A DNA stretch of 64,000 bases from Saprospiraceae bacterium (GCA_016715245.1 JADKAS010000001.1:566163-630162), one strand, 5' to 3'; positions 10,766 to 21,318 are shown, counted from the stretch's first letter. A program made the numbers and translations. Notes: generated from the sequence alone by a model not told the origin.

Positions 10766-11347
10766 TTAATGGATTCTGTCTCCCCTCAGTTCTCTGTTTT
10801 CCATGATTTTAGTTTCAAATTCTACCATTTCTTGCCATCTTTTTTTAACGGCCTCATCGCCACAATACAATTTTGCCAAGTCAAGAAAAGTTTTATAATG
10901 ACCGGCTTCAGAAACCATAAATTCGTGATAAAATTTTTTCAAATCCTCATCTGAAATGTGCAGGGAAAGAAGACGAAACCTTTCGCAACTCCTGGCTTCA
11001 ATCATGCCAGATATAAGTAGTTTGTCCAGGAGTCTTTCTATTTCTTTTCCACCTTTTCGCTGAAACTTCATAAGTTCAATGACATAATCATCGACCCTTT
11101 TTTTTCCGAAGGAATAACCTCTGTTTTTTAGTTCTTTAATTACTCTTCTAAAATGGCCCCATTCTTCAGCTACAATAGGTGTCAACTCTTCCACCAAATC
11201 AGTTTTATCCGGAAACTGTATTATCAAAGAAATACAAGTGGAAGCAGCTTTTTGTTCACAATAAGCGTGGTCAGTAAGAATCTCATCGATACTCTTTTCT
11301 GCAATATTCACCCAAAATGGGTCTGTGGCCAACTTTAATCCCAACAC
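10766..11347 (-). CDS. miaE: tRNA-(ms2io6A)-hydroxylase (MiaE-like)
   Basis: 193 residues, full length for the Bacteroidota form. Ferritin-like diiron signatures are visible: DHAYCEQKAA (about 27-36), EEWGHFRRV (about 61-69), MIEARSCERF (about 114-123) and SEAGHYKTF (about 147-155), supplying the Glu/His ligands. The known family reaction is O2-dependent hydroxylation of the isopentenyl group on 2-methylthio-N6-isopentenyl-adenosine 37 of tRNA. The start is GTG and shares one base with the TAG stop of the upstream gene (TAGTG at 11347), which suggests translational coupling. The protease-cellulase gene starts 12 bp downstream. No miaA or miaB is in the window. Confidence 0.88.
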   Translation of the reverse strand: MLGLKLATDPFWVNIAEKSIDEILTDHAYCEQKAASTCISLIIQFPDKTDLVEELTPIVAEEWGHFRRVIKELKNRGYSFGKKRVDDYVIELMKFQRKGGKEIERLLDKLLISGMIEARSCERFRLLSLHISDEDLKKFYHEFMVSEAGHYKTFLDLAKLYCGDEAVKKRWQEMVEFETKIMENRELRGDRIH

Positions 11348-12460
11348 TATTTTTGCCTATTTAAAGATTTGATACACTTATATTGATTCATTAATACATC
11401 AATTTCATAAATATTATATTTTTCAAAACCTGTTGACCACATTAGCCCAACATGGTCTATCGGCACCTTATCTATTAGGTTTAACATTTCTTTTCCGACG
11501 TTAAACGTTAAATTATAAATTACTCTGCCGGAATATTCTTCTATACTTCCTCCTGAATTTTTTAGGTTTTTGAAATTAAGACGGATTCCATTAATAAATT
11601 CTATACGAAACATGTTGTTTTCAGGGATATTTCCGTAAGATTTTGCAGCATCTTTTGAATTAAGTATTAGTGTTAAGTCAAGATAATATTGGTTATTGAT
11701 TTGTCTGAGTCTAATTTTTCCTTTCAATAAATTTTCATTCTTTAAATAAGATTTCAGTCGTTCAGGAGTATACGTGAAAAATGGTGCAAAATCATTTTGT
11801 AATTCGATAGTTTTTGATTTTACAATTTCTGTGACTGAACAATTTTTATCTGACTCAAGGATTATTTTCTTTATTTCAGGTTTATCCAAAACATCTGTTT
11901 TTCCTGTAATATCCAAGGTTACATTGCTTTCCGCTGGAGGCATCAGTGCCCGGTTTTGAATTATTTTTAAAAGATAATCTTTAGAATCAACATATTTTTT
12001 TAACCGCTCCCATTTTTTGTGGTTGGTTATGCTGTCATTGACTACAATATGATCAGCTAATGTTTTATAATGAAGTGCATTGCTGTATAAATCTTCATTA
12101 TCTTTAATTTTAATCCTCAAGTCCTTTAATTTCTTTTTATTGTCGGAGATATGATTCAGATGATTTTTCTTCTTTTGCAATTTTTAAACTCAGGTTTGTA
12201 ACATCCTGTTCCTTATGCAATAAATAGTTGGTGACAAAATACTCAGCTTCAATGATTTTAGAAAATACCAGGTAATATCCGATTGAATCGGAAACATTCG
12301 GGCGTATAAGATGGACCATGACGGTGTCAACATCCGTGACAAGACTATATACTCCATTCTCGTACAATTGAATTTTTTGTTTTCCTTCAGAATAAAGAAT
12401 TTGTTGGCCGCTTACTAGAACAGAAAAACAAATAAAAATAATAAGATAAAATATTCTCAT
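11347..12460 (-). CDS. Secreted protein of unknown function, split by a frameshift
   Basis: Two overlapping frames look like one gene. The 5' part (12137-12460) begins with a clear signal peptide (about 1-18, ending VSGQ) and a beta-rich segment. The 3' part (11347-12180) starts only at a TTG inside the overlap and has no signal of its own. Deleting one A from the A5 run near 12161-12165 joins them as IAKEENHLNHISDNKKKL, giving about 370 residues. The middle is a Lys/Glu-rich, probably helical segment and the rest is mixed alpha/beta without a recognised motif. I do not recognise the family. It overlaps miaE by one base and lies 89 bp after the crotonase gene. If the join is wrong, the upstream piece would be a 107-residue secreted protein. 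Confidence 0.6.
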
Positions 12461-12549
12461 AAAATTAATTCGGTATTTGTTTTCCTTTTTTGAAAGGTTT
12501 AGTGATTAAAATGGCAAAATATTCAAAAAAAGTTTTCCTTTTTGTGATA

Positions 12550-13329
12550 TCAAATACCTTTAAATAATGGTTTTCTTTTTTCAATGAATGCCCGGGATCC
12601 TTCTTTTGCATCTGAAGAACCTAAAGTAAAACCAAAGTCTTTATATTCTTCCTCAAAACCATTTTTAGTATTGTCAAAAAAATCGTTGACTAATGAAATT
12701 GTCTTTTTTATGGCTAAAGGACCTTTTGATTTTATTTTGTTCAACAAAGAAAGTGATAAATCAATTTCCCCGCCAGCTTCAGATATTTCATTGACCAATC
12801 CCCATTGTAAAGCCTGTTCTGCGGAAATCATTTCTCCAGTCAAAAGCATCTTCATTGCTTTTGTTTTTCCGATGTACTGTATCAGTCTTTGAGAACCGCC
12901 ATAGCCCGGAACCAGACCAAGATTTACTTCCGGTTGTCCGAATTTGGCAGCAGGTCCTGCAATTCTTAAATGACATGCCATAGCAAGTTCACATCCGCCA
13001 CCTAAAGCAAATCCGTTTACGGCAGCAATAACAGGTGCATGAAATCTCTCTATCTTAAAAAATATATCCTGACCCCTTTTGGATAATTTTGCACCTTCCG
13101 AACTGTCAAAATCCATAAATTCCTTAATGTCAGCTCCAGCTACAAATGCCTTTTCCCCTGAACCTGTGATGACAACTCCTTTTACAGATAAATCATTATT
13201 GTATGTTGTAAAAAAATATTCCAAAGCATCAAAAACCTTTATATTTAAAGCATTTAATGCTTCAGGACGATTGATTTTTAAGATAAAAATATCGTCTGAT
13301 CTTTCAACAATTAATTCAGGATAATCCAT
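12550..13329 (-). CDS. Enoyl-CoA hydratase/isomerase (crotonase family)
   Basis: 259 residues from the ATG at 13329 (MDYPELIVERS). An upstream in-frame start at 13371 would lie before the TAnnTTTG promoter box at 13344-13351, so it is rejected. Crotonase landmarks: AGADIKEF (oxyanion hole, about 66-73), NGFALGGGCELAMACH (about 107-122, second oxyanion Gly and the first catalytic Glu region) and GQPEVNLGLVPGYGGSQRL (about 133-151, second Glu). This arrangement matches the fatty-acid beta-oxidation or short-chain hydratase FadB/EchA group, which hydrates trans-2-enoyl-CoA to 3-hydroxyacyl-CoA. Substrate chain length cannot be told from sequence. It is probably the first gene of the minus-strand run that continues to 7008. 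Confidence 0.9.
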   Translation of the reverse strand: MDYPELIVERSDDIFILKINRPEALNALNIKVFDALEYFFTTYNNDLSVKGVVITGSGEKAFVAGADIKEFMDFDSSEGAKLSKRGQDIFFKIERFHAPVIAAVNGFALGGGCELAMACHLRIAGPAAKFGQPEVNLGLVPGYGGSQRLIQYIGKTKAMKMLLTGEMISAEQALQWGLVNEISEAGGEIDLSLSLLNKIKSKGPLAIKKTISLVNDFFDNTKNGFEEEYKDFGFTLGSSDAKEGSRAFIEKRKPLFKGI

Positions 13330-13343
13330 GCCTAATTTTTTTG

Positions 13344-13351
13344 CAAAGATA
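13344..13351 (-). promoter_or_regulatory. Bacteroidota -7 promoter box (TATCTTTG) for the crotonase gene
   Basis: The minus strand reads TATCTTTG, matching TAnnTTTG, 14 bp before the ATG at 13329. No clear -33 TTTG was found. The position supports the shorter gene start. Confidence 0.55.
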
Positions 13352-13427
13352 TGAATTTTCAAGGGATACAATAAACTTTTTTATATATAAACTGTATGAT
13401 TATAAGATTTATTAAATCAAAGTCATT

Positions 13428-15280
13428 GTGAAAATTCCCATAGATATAAAATCAGGAAATGTTAAAAAATCTCCGGAGGTTAAAGATGTAATCATTGGAA
13501 TTGATTTAGGTACCACCAATAGTCTGGTTGCTTACATTGATAATGGAAATGCTGTTGTAATTAAAGATCAGAATGGTGCTCATGCACTGATACCTTCTAT
13601 TGTACATTTTACGGACAATAATGAGATTTTAGTCGGTGATGATGCCAGGTTAAAAATGTTGACCAAACCTGAAAGAACTGTCAAATCAGTTAAAAGACTG
13701 ATGGGGAAAAGTTATCATGACCTCAAAGATTTTGCCGTTAATTGCAGTTATGAAATCATGGATGGCGGGCAGGAGGAATTGGTAAAATAAAAATGGACGA
13801 CCATTTTTATTCGCCAATAGAGTTGTCTGCTGAAATTTTAAAGGCGCTCAAAAAAAGGGCTGAAATCCATTTAAATGCCCCTGTTTACAGAGCTGTAATT
13901 ACAGTGCCGGCATATTTTAATGATTCTCAAAGACAAGCGACAAGGGATGCTGGTAAACTGGCAGGCCTTGATGTATTGAGGATTATTAATGAACCAACCG
14001 CTGCAAGTCTTGCTTACGGAATAGGCCTTAATACGACAGATAGTGAAATTGTTGCTGTTTATGATCTCGGTGGCGGAACATTTGATGTTTCTGTTCTTCA
14101 GATTGAAAACGGAATATTTGAAGTATTGTCAACCCATGGAAATACCAGTCTGGGTGGTGATGATTTTGATCAGGAAATTGTGACGTTTTGGGCTAAAAAA
14201 TCAGAACTTGTACGGCAGTTACTGAACACTTCTGAAGGCAAGGTAATATTATTGGATATCGCTGAAAAAGCTAAAATCCATTTATCAGAAAATGAAATAT
14301 TCTACTCTGAAATGAATGGGATTGTATTTGAACTAAATAAAAATCAATGGCATAAAATACTTGAACCATTTATCGAACTTACATTGTTATCCTGTAAACA
14401 GGCACTTCGTGACGCAGGTCTGAGCAAAAAAGATATTCAAAAAGTTGTTCTGGTTGGAGGTTCTACCAGGATTCCTGCTATAAAACAGAGTTTGTTTTCA
14501 TTTTTGGTACGAAGCCGGATGACTCTATTCATCCGGATGAAGCAGTTGCACTTGGTGCTGCCATTCAGGCTGATATATTGGCAGGAAACAGAAAAGACAT
14601 TCTCCTTTTGGATGTGACACCCCTTTCTCTCGGAATTGAGACTGTCGGGGGACTCATGGATGTGATTATACCCAGAAATTCAAAAGTGCCTGTGAAAGCC
14701 GGCAGACAATATACAACTTCAGTTGATGGTCAGAAAAACCTTAAAATTGCCATCTTTCAGGGAGAAAGGGATTTGGTTGAAAACAACAGAAAGTTGGGTG
14801 AATTTATCTTGAAAAATGTTCCACCTATGCCAGCTGGTTTTCCAAAACTGGAAATTAACTTTTTAATCGATGCTGATGGGATATTCAAAAGAACTCCGTT
14901 CAGAAAAAGAAGCAATTATAGAAATTAATCCTACCTATGGAATTTCAGAAGAAAAAATGGCAAAAATGTTGCTTGAATCAATTCAGAACGCCACTTCCGA
15001 TGCACAAATCAAATCTTTAATAGAATCAAAAGTGGAAGCCAACAATGTCCTTCTGGCAACAGAAAAGTTTTTGATTCAAAATGATGAAATCATGACTGAA
15101 GCAGAGAAATCAGAAATCAGAAGGCTGGCCAACCAATTGACATCACATGTAACTGCGGATAATAAAAACAATATCGAAACTTCCATGAAACTTCTCAACG
15201 AATTTGCTTCTCCTATTGCTCAAAGAGCAATGGATTCACTTATCCAGCATTCCCTTCAGGGTAAAAATATCTACCCATAG
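13428..15280 (+). CDS. hscA: Hsp70-type chaperone HscA (iron-sulfur cluster assembly), broken by three frame lesions
   Basis: The 1853-bp locus corresponds to a ~617-residue Hsp70, the usual HscA length, in four frame segments (13428-13790, 13793-14617, 14578-14928, 14870-15280). Visible motifs are GIDLGTTNS (phosphate 1), DLGGGTFDVS (phosphate 2), GGSTRIP (adenosine) and the substrate-binding DVTPLSLGIETVGG. The short N-terminal extension (IPIDIKSG before the ATPase) and a helical end without an EEVD or polar tail favour HscA over DnaK. Lesions: one A missing in 13784-13787 (restores LVKIKMDDHF), one T missing in 14501-14505 (restores FSFFGTKPDDS), and a +1-type shift near 14884-14885 within DADGI-KELRSEKE. 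GTG is the start codon. HscA normally releases clusters from IscU with HscB; neither partner is here. sbcD follows after 98 bp. Confidence 0.85.
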
Positions 15281-15378
15281 AACCTTACATGTTCTTGGGT
15301 TCGGATTAGTACGTCACGAGATTTTATTTTTTTTAATACCTTTCATATTTGTATGTTTGTGTATTTATTTCATACCCG

Positions 15379-16591
15379 ATGAAAATTCTTCATACAGCAG
15401 ACTGGCATATTGGTAAAAACTTGTTAAAAGTTCCTTTGGATCAGGATTTTTTACATTTTTCTGAATGGTTAAAATCATATCTTTTTGAAGAAAATATTGA
15501 TGTATTGATGGTTTCAGGAGATATTTTTGATTATGCCAATCCATCACATCAGGATTTAAAAACCTACTATAAACTTTTAATTGACATTCAGAAATCAGGG
15601 GTTCAAACCATTATTACAGGAGGAAATCACGATTCACCGGGGTTATTAAATGGCCCAAGAGAAATTTTGAACTCTTTAAATATTACCGTTTTGGGCAGTT
15701 TTATTAGTGATCATCCTGAAAGGCATCTGGTGCCCGTTTATAAAAATAATGAATTGATGTGTATTGTCCTTGCTGTTCCTTACTTAAGGGAAAAGGACCT
15801 GAGAATGTCAAAATCAGCCAGCGAAAACATTTTCGAACAAGACAATAGTGCTGCTGTTAAGGCCATTTATGATGAATTGACTTTATGGGCAAAAAAATTA
15901 TATCCTGAAAATACCCCTCTTCTGGCTATGGGTCACCTTCATTTGTACGGAAGTCTGACATCTGATAGTGAAAGAGAAATTCATATTGGCAACCTAATGG
16001 GCTGCCTTCTCATATTTTTAATGAAAATATTGAATACATTGCATTGGGACATATTCACAAACCTCAGAAAATAAAAGGCCTCCACCCTATTTATTATTCC
16101 GGGTCACCGATATTTCTTGATTTTTCTGAAAAAGACTATTCGAAGCAAGTCATTTTGTTGGAATTAAATAAAGGAGAAAAAATTGAAATCAAAACTGTCC
16201 CGATACCCGGTCTCAGGAAAATGATAAAAATTGCAGGAAATATAGATATGGTAATGTCAAAACTTAAATTATTAGAGACCAAAGTTGAAGTATTGCCGAC
16301 ATTTGTCGAATTGGAAATAGAAGCTGGTGAAGATAGTTACAACGATAAAAAAAAGGTTACAGAAATAGTTGAATTGTATGAGAATTCAACATCGTTTAAA
16401 ATTCTGAAAACGCGAATTGTTAATGAAAATTTGGAATATTCAATGCTGCATGATGATGTTCTTTTAAAAATTGAAGAAATGGATCCTCTACAGGTTTTTC
16501 GCCATTTATTGGAAGTCAGATCGATTCAGGGTGACAAAAATTGAAACTTGAAAAAGCTTATGTTGAATTATTGGAAGGTTTGTTGACATAA
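15379..16591 (+). CDS. sbcD: Exonuclease SbcCD subunit D (Mre11-like), two frameshifts
   Basis: About 404 residues after repair. The N-terminal metallophosphoesterase domain shows HTADWHIGK (metal-binding Asp and His, residues 5-13), SGDIFDYA (~57), GNHDSP (~96) and, after the first lesion, ALGHIHKPQ. The ATG at 15379 is chosen because the family begins MKILHTADWH. The frame breaks near 15995-15997: one missing base turns GNLNGLPSHIF into GNLMGCLL. A second A appears missing from 16536-16540, because the frame beyond the TGA (KLKLEKAYVELLEGLL) continues a plausible helical tail to a TAA at 16589-16591, just before sbcC. Known role: the nuclease half of the SbcCD complex, which opens hairpins and trims DNA ends. 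The gene is coupled to sbcC (10-bp gap). Confidence 0.88.
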
Positions 16592-16601
16592 AAAGGAAGT
16601 T

Positions 16602-19601
16602 TTGAAAATAACAAAAATAGCCATAAAAAATATCCATTCCCTCAAAGGGTTTCATATTGTCAATTTTGAGGAGGAACCTCTTCTCAGTGCCGGTTTATTT
16701 GCCATTATCGGGCCTACAGGAGCAGGAAAGTCAACTTTGCTTGATGTCATTACATTGGCCCTTTTTAACAAAATACCCAGAATTGGATCTTTTTCAACAC
16801 CTGAAATGGAAAAAATCGGATCAGTGGTCACCCATAATACGGATGACGCCTTGGCGGAAATAGAATATGTTATTTTTAAAAAAAAATACAGATCTACCTG
16901 GAAGATTCAAAAAAATTCGAAAGGCAACTGGAAAGATTACGAAATGGAAGTCGCTTCTTTACCAGACAATATTTTAATTGAAACTAAAAAGTCTGAAGTC
17001 CCAAAAGTAAATGAACAAATGATTGGACTAAACTATGAACAGTTTCGTAAATCTATTTTACTGGCTCAGGGAGAATTTGCTCAATTCCTGAAATCTGATC
17101 AAAACGAACGAGCAAAATTATTAATGGAAATTACCGGCTCTCAGATTTATCAGGAAATCGGAAAGGCCGCTTTTGAAAAATATAAAGAAAAACAAATAGA
17201 AAGTGAAAAACTGGAAAACACATTATTGTCCATACCCAAACTTACTCCTGATGAAGTAACTGAACTCAAAAATTTCCAACTCAAAACAGAAGAAAAAATT
17301 AAAGTTTTGAATGATAATATTGCAGATAAAAGTAATAAGGCAGAATATATTCAAAAAATGGTTAGTTTGACAAATCAGAAAACTGTTCTTGAAGGCAAAT
17401 GGAAAATTTTAATAGCTCAAAAAGATTCTTTGCAACCTGAATATATAAAACTTCAAAAACATACATCTCTGATTCCATTCCAGAATGAAATTATTTCCTT
17501 TAATGAAATCAGTAACTTAAACAGGATATGGAAAGAAAAAAAAGAGACTCAGGAACAAAATAAAATAAATACCAATAAACAATTTGAAAATATTGCCAAC
17601 ATTCTTAAAAAAATATCAGGAAAGGAAATCACCGTAGAAAATGCCCATATTATATTACAGAATATTGAAAGGGAGTATAACGAAACTTTGCAAATACTTG
17701 AAAAAACACAAAAAGAAGGTACAGAAACAAAGGAAACGCTTCAAAAAAACCTTAACTGTATAATACAAAATAATAAAACGGAAATAGAGGAATTAATTTT
17801 GGAATCAGGTCAAAAACCGGCCATTTTATCAAAAGAACTATTAAAATTTGAAGCAACAGATTCTTTTGATCTTGATAAGTTGAAGTCTGCGTTTGAAGAA
17901 GACAAATCCTTGTTGTCCGGGTTAACGTTGAAAAGAGAAAAAATAATTTCACTCTTAAAGATTGAAAAAAACCTGAATGAAATTGAAATCGGAATTCATC
18001 AGCAAAAGGCTGTGCTTGAATCCGGAATAGAAAAGAATATTTCTTTACCAATCGTTATTCAGAATTTGTCAGAAAAAATACAAGTACTGGAGCAGGATAA
18101 AGAAAAAAAATGGAAAATAACCGAATTAAAAACATTACGTGAACAATTACAACCCGAAGAAGAGTGTCCGCTTTGTGGTTCAACCTCTCACCCTTTTTGT
18201 GACAATATCCGGATTTTAGATTACACAAAAGACAACCTTGAACTTGACGAACTCAAGATGGAGTTACAATTGAAACTTCAGCTACAAAGACAATGGAAAG
18301 AAGAGGAACAAAGGTGGTTGGGAATGATTCATTCCAATGAACAACAGGTTCAAAAAATAAGTCAGGAACTTAACAATGGAATGCAGGACCTTGCAATACC
18401 AATTTTACAAGATGGTTTTGAGGATGTTCAATTGAAAATATCATCTACACAAACCCATATGGAGGATGTAGAAAAGTCAATACAAAAAATATACATAAAG
18501 AACAGTCTTCTCTTACAATTACAGATTTTACAATTAAGGGAACAATATATTGAATTAAAAAATAAACTGGAAAAAACGGTAAAGGAAACTGATGCACCTT
18601 CTTTTTTTTCGGGTTTGAGAGAAACTCTTGAAATAGTAAAAAGTGAAATGATTAAATGTGTTTCATTGCTGGATGAAATCTTAAGAAATGTGAATGAAAC
18701 AGATACCAAAGTTTTAATAAAGGAAAAAGAATTGTTGTTTAAGGTTCAAAAATTAGGCTACGAATCAATAGAAAATGCTTTAATAAATATACTTGATACA
18801 GAAGCGTTCAACAAAATCAATGAAAAAGTGCAAAAAGTTGAAAAACAAGAAATTGAATTAAATTCTTTGCTGAAGGAAATTGACAACCAGCTTTCAGCAA
18901 TGAAAAACAGTGAATTGATTTTCGATCCTTTAAAATATGATTTAATACTCGATGAACTCAATCAATTCAAAACTGAAAGAGATTTGTTGCTTACCCAAAA
19001 AGGGCAGTATCAACACAGAATGGCAGTGAATGATCATAACATTAAGCTTTGGAGCCAAACCAATAAAGAGCTAACCGCATTAAAAAGTCAACATGAGGTT
19101 TGGGAACTGCTCAATGACCTTATCGGCGACAGAGAGGGAAAAAAATATTCTAAATTTGCTCAAAATCTGACGCTTCAGCACGTCATTAAGTATGCTAATC
19201 AAAGACTTGAAAAACTTACGGACCGATACAGATTGGATTATACAGAAATTAAAGAAGATTTATTTATTATAGATCTTTATCAGGCAAATGTAAAAAGAAG
19301 TGTAAAAACACTTTCCGGCGGTGAATCTTTTTTGGTCAGTCTTTCTATGGCACTTGCACTTTCTGACATGGCTTCCAATAAAGTAAGAATTGAAAGTCTG
19401 TTTATTGATGAAGGATTTGGTACCCTTGATCAGGAAACGCTTGACATTGCCATGGAAACAATGGAAAAACTTCAGTCTGAGTCAAACCGCACTATCGGGA
19501 TTATTTCGCATGTTGAATCTCTCAAAGAAAGAATCATTACTCAAATCCGTCTTCATAAATCTGCTTCAGGGTACAGTACATTTAAAGTTGTCACTCTTTG
19601 A
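16602..19601 (+). CDS. sbcC: Exonuclease SbcCD subunit C (Rad50-like SMC ATPase)
   Basis: 999 residues and intact. Walker A GPTGAGKST (about 37-45) is at the N-terminus. Long heptad-rich coiled coils flank a zinc hook with CPLCGSTSHPFC (about 524-535). The ABC signature LSGGESFLVSLSMAL (about 904-918) and Walker B SLFIDEGFGTLD (about 934-945) are at the C-terminus. The start is TTG at 16602, supported by a purine-rich AAGGAAG just upstream and by the conserved KITKIAIKNIHSLKG opening. Known role: ATP-dependent clamp that positions SbcD on DNA ends and hairpins. It forms a two-gene operon with sbcD. No frame lesion appears in 3 kb, in contrast to its partner. Confidence 0.93.
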   Translation: MKITKIAIKNIHSLKGFHIVNFEEEPLLSAGLFAIIGPTGAGKSTLLDVITLALFNKIPRIGSFSTPEMEKIGSVVTHNTDDALAEIEYVIFKKKYRSTWKIQKNSKGNWKDYEMEVASLPDNILIETKKSEVPKVNEQMIGLNYEQFRKSILLAQGEFAQFLKSDQNERAKLLMEITGSQIYQEIGKAAFEKYKEKQIESEKLENTLLSIPKLTPDEVTELKNFQLKTEEKIKVLNDNIADKSNKAEYIQKMVSLTNQKTVLEGKWKILIAQKDSLQPEYIKLQKHTSLIPFQNEIISFNEISNLNRIWKEKKETQEQNKINTNKQFENIANILKKISGKEITVENAHIILQNIEREYNETLQILEKTQKEGTETKETLQKNLNCIIQNNKTEIEELILESGQKPAILSKELLKFEATDSFDLDKLKSAFEEDKSLLSGLTLKREKIISLLKIEKNLNEIEIGIHQQKAVLESGIEKNISLPIVIQNLSEKIQVLEQDKEKKWKITELKTLREQLQPEEECPLCGSTSHPFCDNIRILDYTKDNLELDELKMELQLKLQLQRQWKEEEQRWLGMIHSNEQQVQKISQELNNGMQDLAIPILQDGFEDVQLKISSTQTHMEDVEKSIQKIYIKNSLLLQLQILQLREQYIELKNKLEKTVKETDAPSFFSGLRETLEIVKSEMIKCVSLLDEILRNVNETDTKVLIKEKELLFKVQKLGYESIENALINILDTEAFNKINEKVQKVEKQEIELNSLLKEIDNQLSAMKNSELIFDPLKYDLILDELNQFKTERDLLLTQKGQYQHRMAVNDHNIKLWSQTNKELTALKSQHEVWELLNDLIGDREGKKYSKFAQNLTLQHVIKYANQRLEKLTDRYRLDYTEIKEDLFIIDLYQANVKRSVKTLSGGESFLVSLSMALALSDMASNKVRIESLFIDEGFGTLDQETLDIAMETMEKLQSESNRTIGIISHVESLKERIITQIRLHKSASGYSTFKVVTL

Positions 19602-19653
19602 GACAATTTTTCATATATTATTACAAACTCTTTTAGTTTTCATATGACTTTGG

Positions 19654-19661
19654 TACTTTTG
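19654..19661 (+). promoter_or_regulatory. -7 promoter box TACTTTTG
   Basis: A TAnnTTTG match 17 bp before the ATG of the zinc-ribbon membrane protein gene at 19679. The -33 region contains only TTTT, so this is a partial match. Confidence 0.5.
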
Positions 19662-19678
19662 TTTTATAAATACGATAA

Positions 19679-20704
19679 ATGGCAACTGAAACATATTGTT
19701 TAAACTGTGGTCAAGATCTGAAATCTGAAGATAATTTCTGTCCTGAATGTGGACAGAAGAAAAATGCTTATTTCCTTAAGTTTAAGGATATGATTTCACA
19801 GTTTTTTATAACCCTTTTTAATCTTGATTCTACTTTTTTTAATACCATGAAGTTGATTATAACTCCATGGAAACTGACTGAAAATTTTGTTGCAGGAAGA
19901 AGGGCATACTATTACCACCCTATGCGTTTATTCATTGTTCTTCTATTTTTGGTATATGGTTTTCTTTCTTTAGTCAATAAGGATTGGGCCAATCTTTCCA
20001 TCGGATTGGATGACACATTAACGGCTGAAGACATTGAGTTTAAGGACAGTTTACAAGTTATTCTGAACAACAGTACAATAGCTCCAGATCAAAAAAATGC
20101 CATTTTGATGAAAATTTTAAAACTTAAAAATCTTGACAAAGACACTTTAGAGTTTTCCGGTATTGTGTTAAATTCGGAAGAAACAGATTACAAATTAACG
20201 TATAAGGATGCACTGACCATGGAACCGGAAGAACTTTTTAAAAAATACAAAATACACAAATTCTGGGATAAAATTGTGCTCCAACAGTCTATAAAATTAT
20301 ACAAAAACAACAACAATTTTCTTGTTTATTTAAGAGACAATATACTCTGGGCTGTCCCTTTAAGCATTGCTCTTCTTTCATTTTTTATGCTTCTTTTATA
20401 CTACAGAAATCAATATTATTACTTGGAGCATCTTGTTTTTTTACTTCATGTTCATTCAGCATTATTTATTTTGTATATTCTTTTTATTTGGACAGGTTAT
20501 CTTATTCCCGCAGCACATTCTCCAACGTCTTTTACTCTATTGACGGGAATAAGTTTGGGCGTTCCTTATTTTGCTTTGATTAAGTATTACAGGCAATCAT
20601 TTGTAAAAACAGCATTAAAATATGTATTGATTTTATTGTGTTATGGAGTAATGCTTGCCGTTTGCACAATTTTCATTTTATTGGGGTCCATGTTGGCGTT
20701 CTGA
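19679..20704 (+). CDS. Zinc-ribbon membrane protein of the DUF3667 type
   Basis: 341 residues. It opens with a treble-clef-like zinc ribbon (CLNCGQ... CPECGQKK, two CxxC pairs within residues 7-27), then FKDMISQFFITLFNLDSTFFNTMKLIITPWKLTENFVAGRRAYYYHPMR, a pattern characteristic of DUF3667: an amphipathic segment, then the GRRxxYxxP motif. A first membrane segment (about 83-100), a soluble loop of ~120 residues and three or four more membrane segments (about 222-340) follow. Function of the family is unknown. It is preceded by its own promoter-like box. The gene stands alone between sbcC and the convergent exonuclease gene. Confidence 0.75.
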   Translation: MATETYCLNCGQDLKSEDNFCPECGQKKNAYFLKFKDMISQFFITLFNLDSTFFNTMKLIITPWKLTENFVAGRRAYYYHPMRLFIVLLFLVYGFLSLVNKDWANLSIGLDDTLTAEDIEFKDSLQVILNNSTIAPDQKNAILMKILKLKNLDKDTLEFSGIVLNSEETDYKLTYKDALTMEPEELFKKYKIHKFWDKIVLQQSIKLYKNNNNFLVYLRDNILWAVPLSIALLSFFMLLLYYRNQYYYLEHLVFLLHVHSALFILYILFIWTGYLIPAAHSPTSFTLLTGISLGVPYFALIKYYRQSFVKTALKYVLILLCYGVMLAVCTIFILLGSMLAF

Positions 20705-20778
20705 CAAGGAGAAAATGTTTGTCGAATGTATGATAATGTTTAATCCTGAATTAGATGATGTTTCATTAAAATCCGAAA

Positions 20779-21318
20779 TCAAATTTGCCAGGATTCAAGA
20801 TACTTTATAAATACTTTGGCGAGGTTTTCAGCATCACTGATGGCACGGTGATGAACACCTGTAAAAATAAAGCCTTCATTTTTAATAACTTTTTTGAGCC
20901 CCTGTTCTTCTTTTTCCCTTTTAATACTTTTATACGCTGTTTTCGCATTAAAATGATTGTCCAGCCAGTCAAATTCCATCTTATGCAGTTTACACTCAAG
21001 CAATAATTGTTCTTTATCATATTTTCCCCAGCTCACCAGGCAAAATTCATCATTAAAATCAATCCAGTCCATAAATTCAGAACAGATAACAGGGAAAGTT
21101 TTACTTCTATCAATATCTGCCTGTGAAATTGATGTCAATTTTTTACAAAAGTCAGAAAGTACCGGATTTACAGAGGGCTTGACAAATTTTGAAAAAATTG
21201 AATCCACTTCACCATACATATTGACCTTAACGGCGCCAATTTCAATGACTTCATTGATTCCATGAGGAGGTCTTCCGAGCCAACAGGTTGCTTCAAGATC
21301 GAAGATAATGTAATTCAC
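20779..21318 (-). CDS. DEDDh 3'-5' exonuclease (ERI1/KapD-like)
   Basis: 179 residues: a single exonuclease domain. Exo I is FDLEATCW (residues 6-13, metal-binding Asp and Glu), Exo II is SWGKYDKEQL (about 94-103, Asp), and Exo III is HHRAISDAENLAKVF (about 155-169, His and Asp). The DLEATCW block and small size match the ERI1/KapD subgroup, which trims RNA 3' ends in characterised eukaryotic and some bacterial members. Substrate here is unknown. It starts 65 bp beyond the 3' end of the acyltransferase gene and is on the same strand as ysxC and the acyltransferase, so it may be the distal gene of that run. Confidence 0.82.
   Translation of the reverse strand: MNYIIFDLEATCWLGRPPHGINEVIEIGAVKVNMYGEVDSIFSKFVKPSVNPVLSDFCKKLTSISQADIDRSKTFPVICSEFMDWIDFNDEFCLVSWGKYDKEQLLLECKLHKMEFDWLDNHFNAKTAYKSIKREKEEQGLKKVIKNEGFIFTGVHHRAISDAENLAKVFIKYLESWQI

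Noticed and set aside
16544..16601. Simple end of sbcD at 16544
   Set aside because: The next frame continues with a plausible 17-residue helical tail to a stop 10 bp before sbcC, consistent with one missing A.
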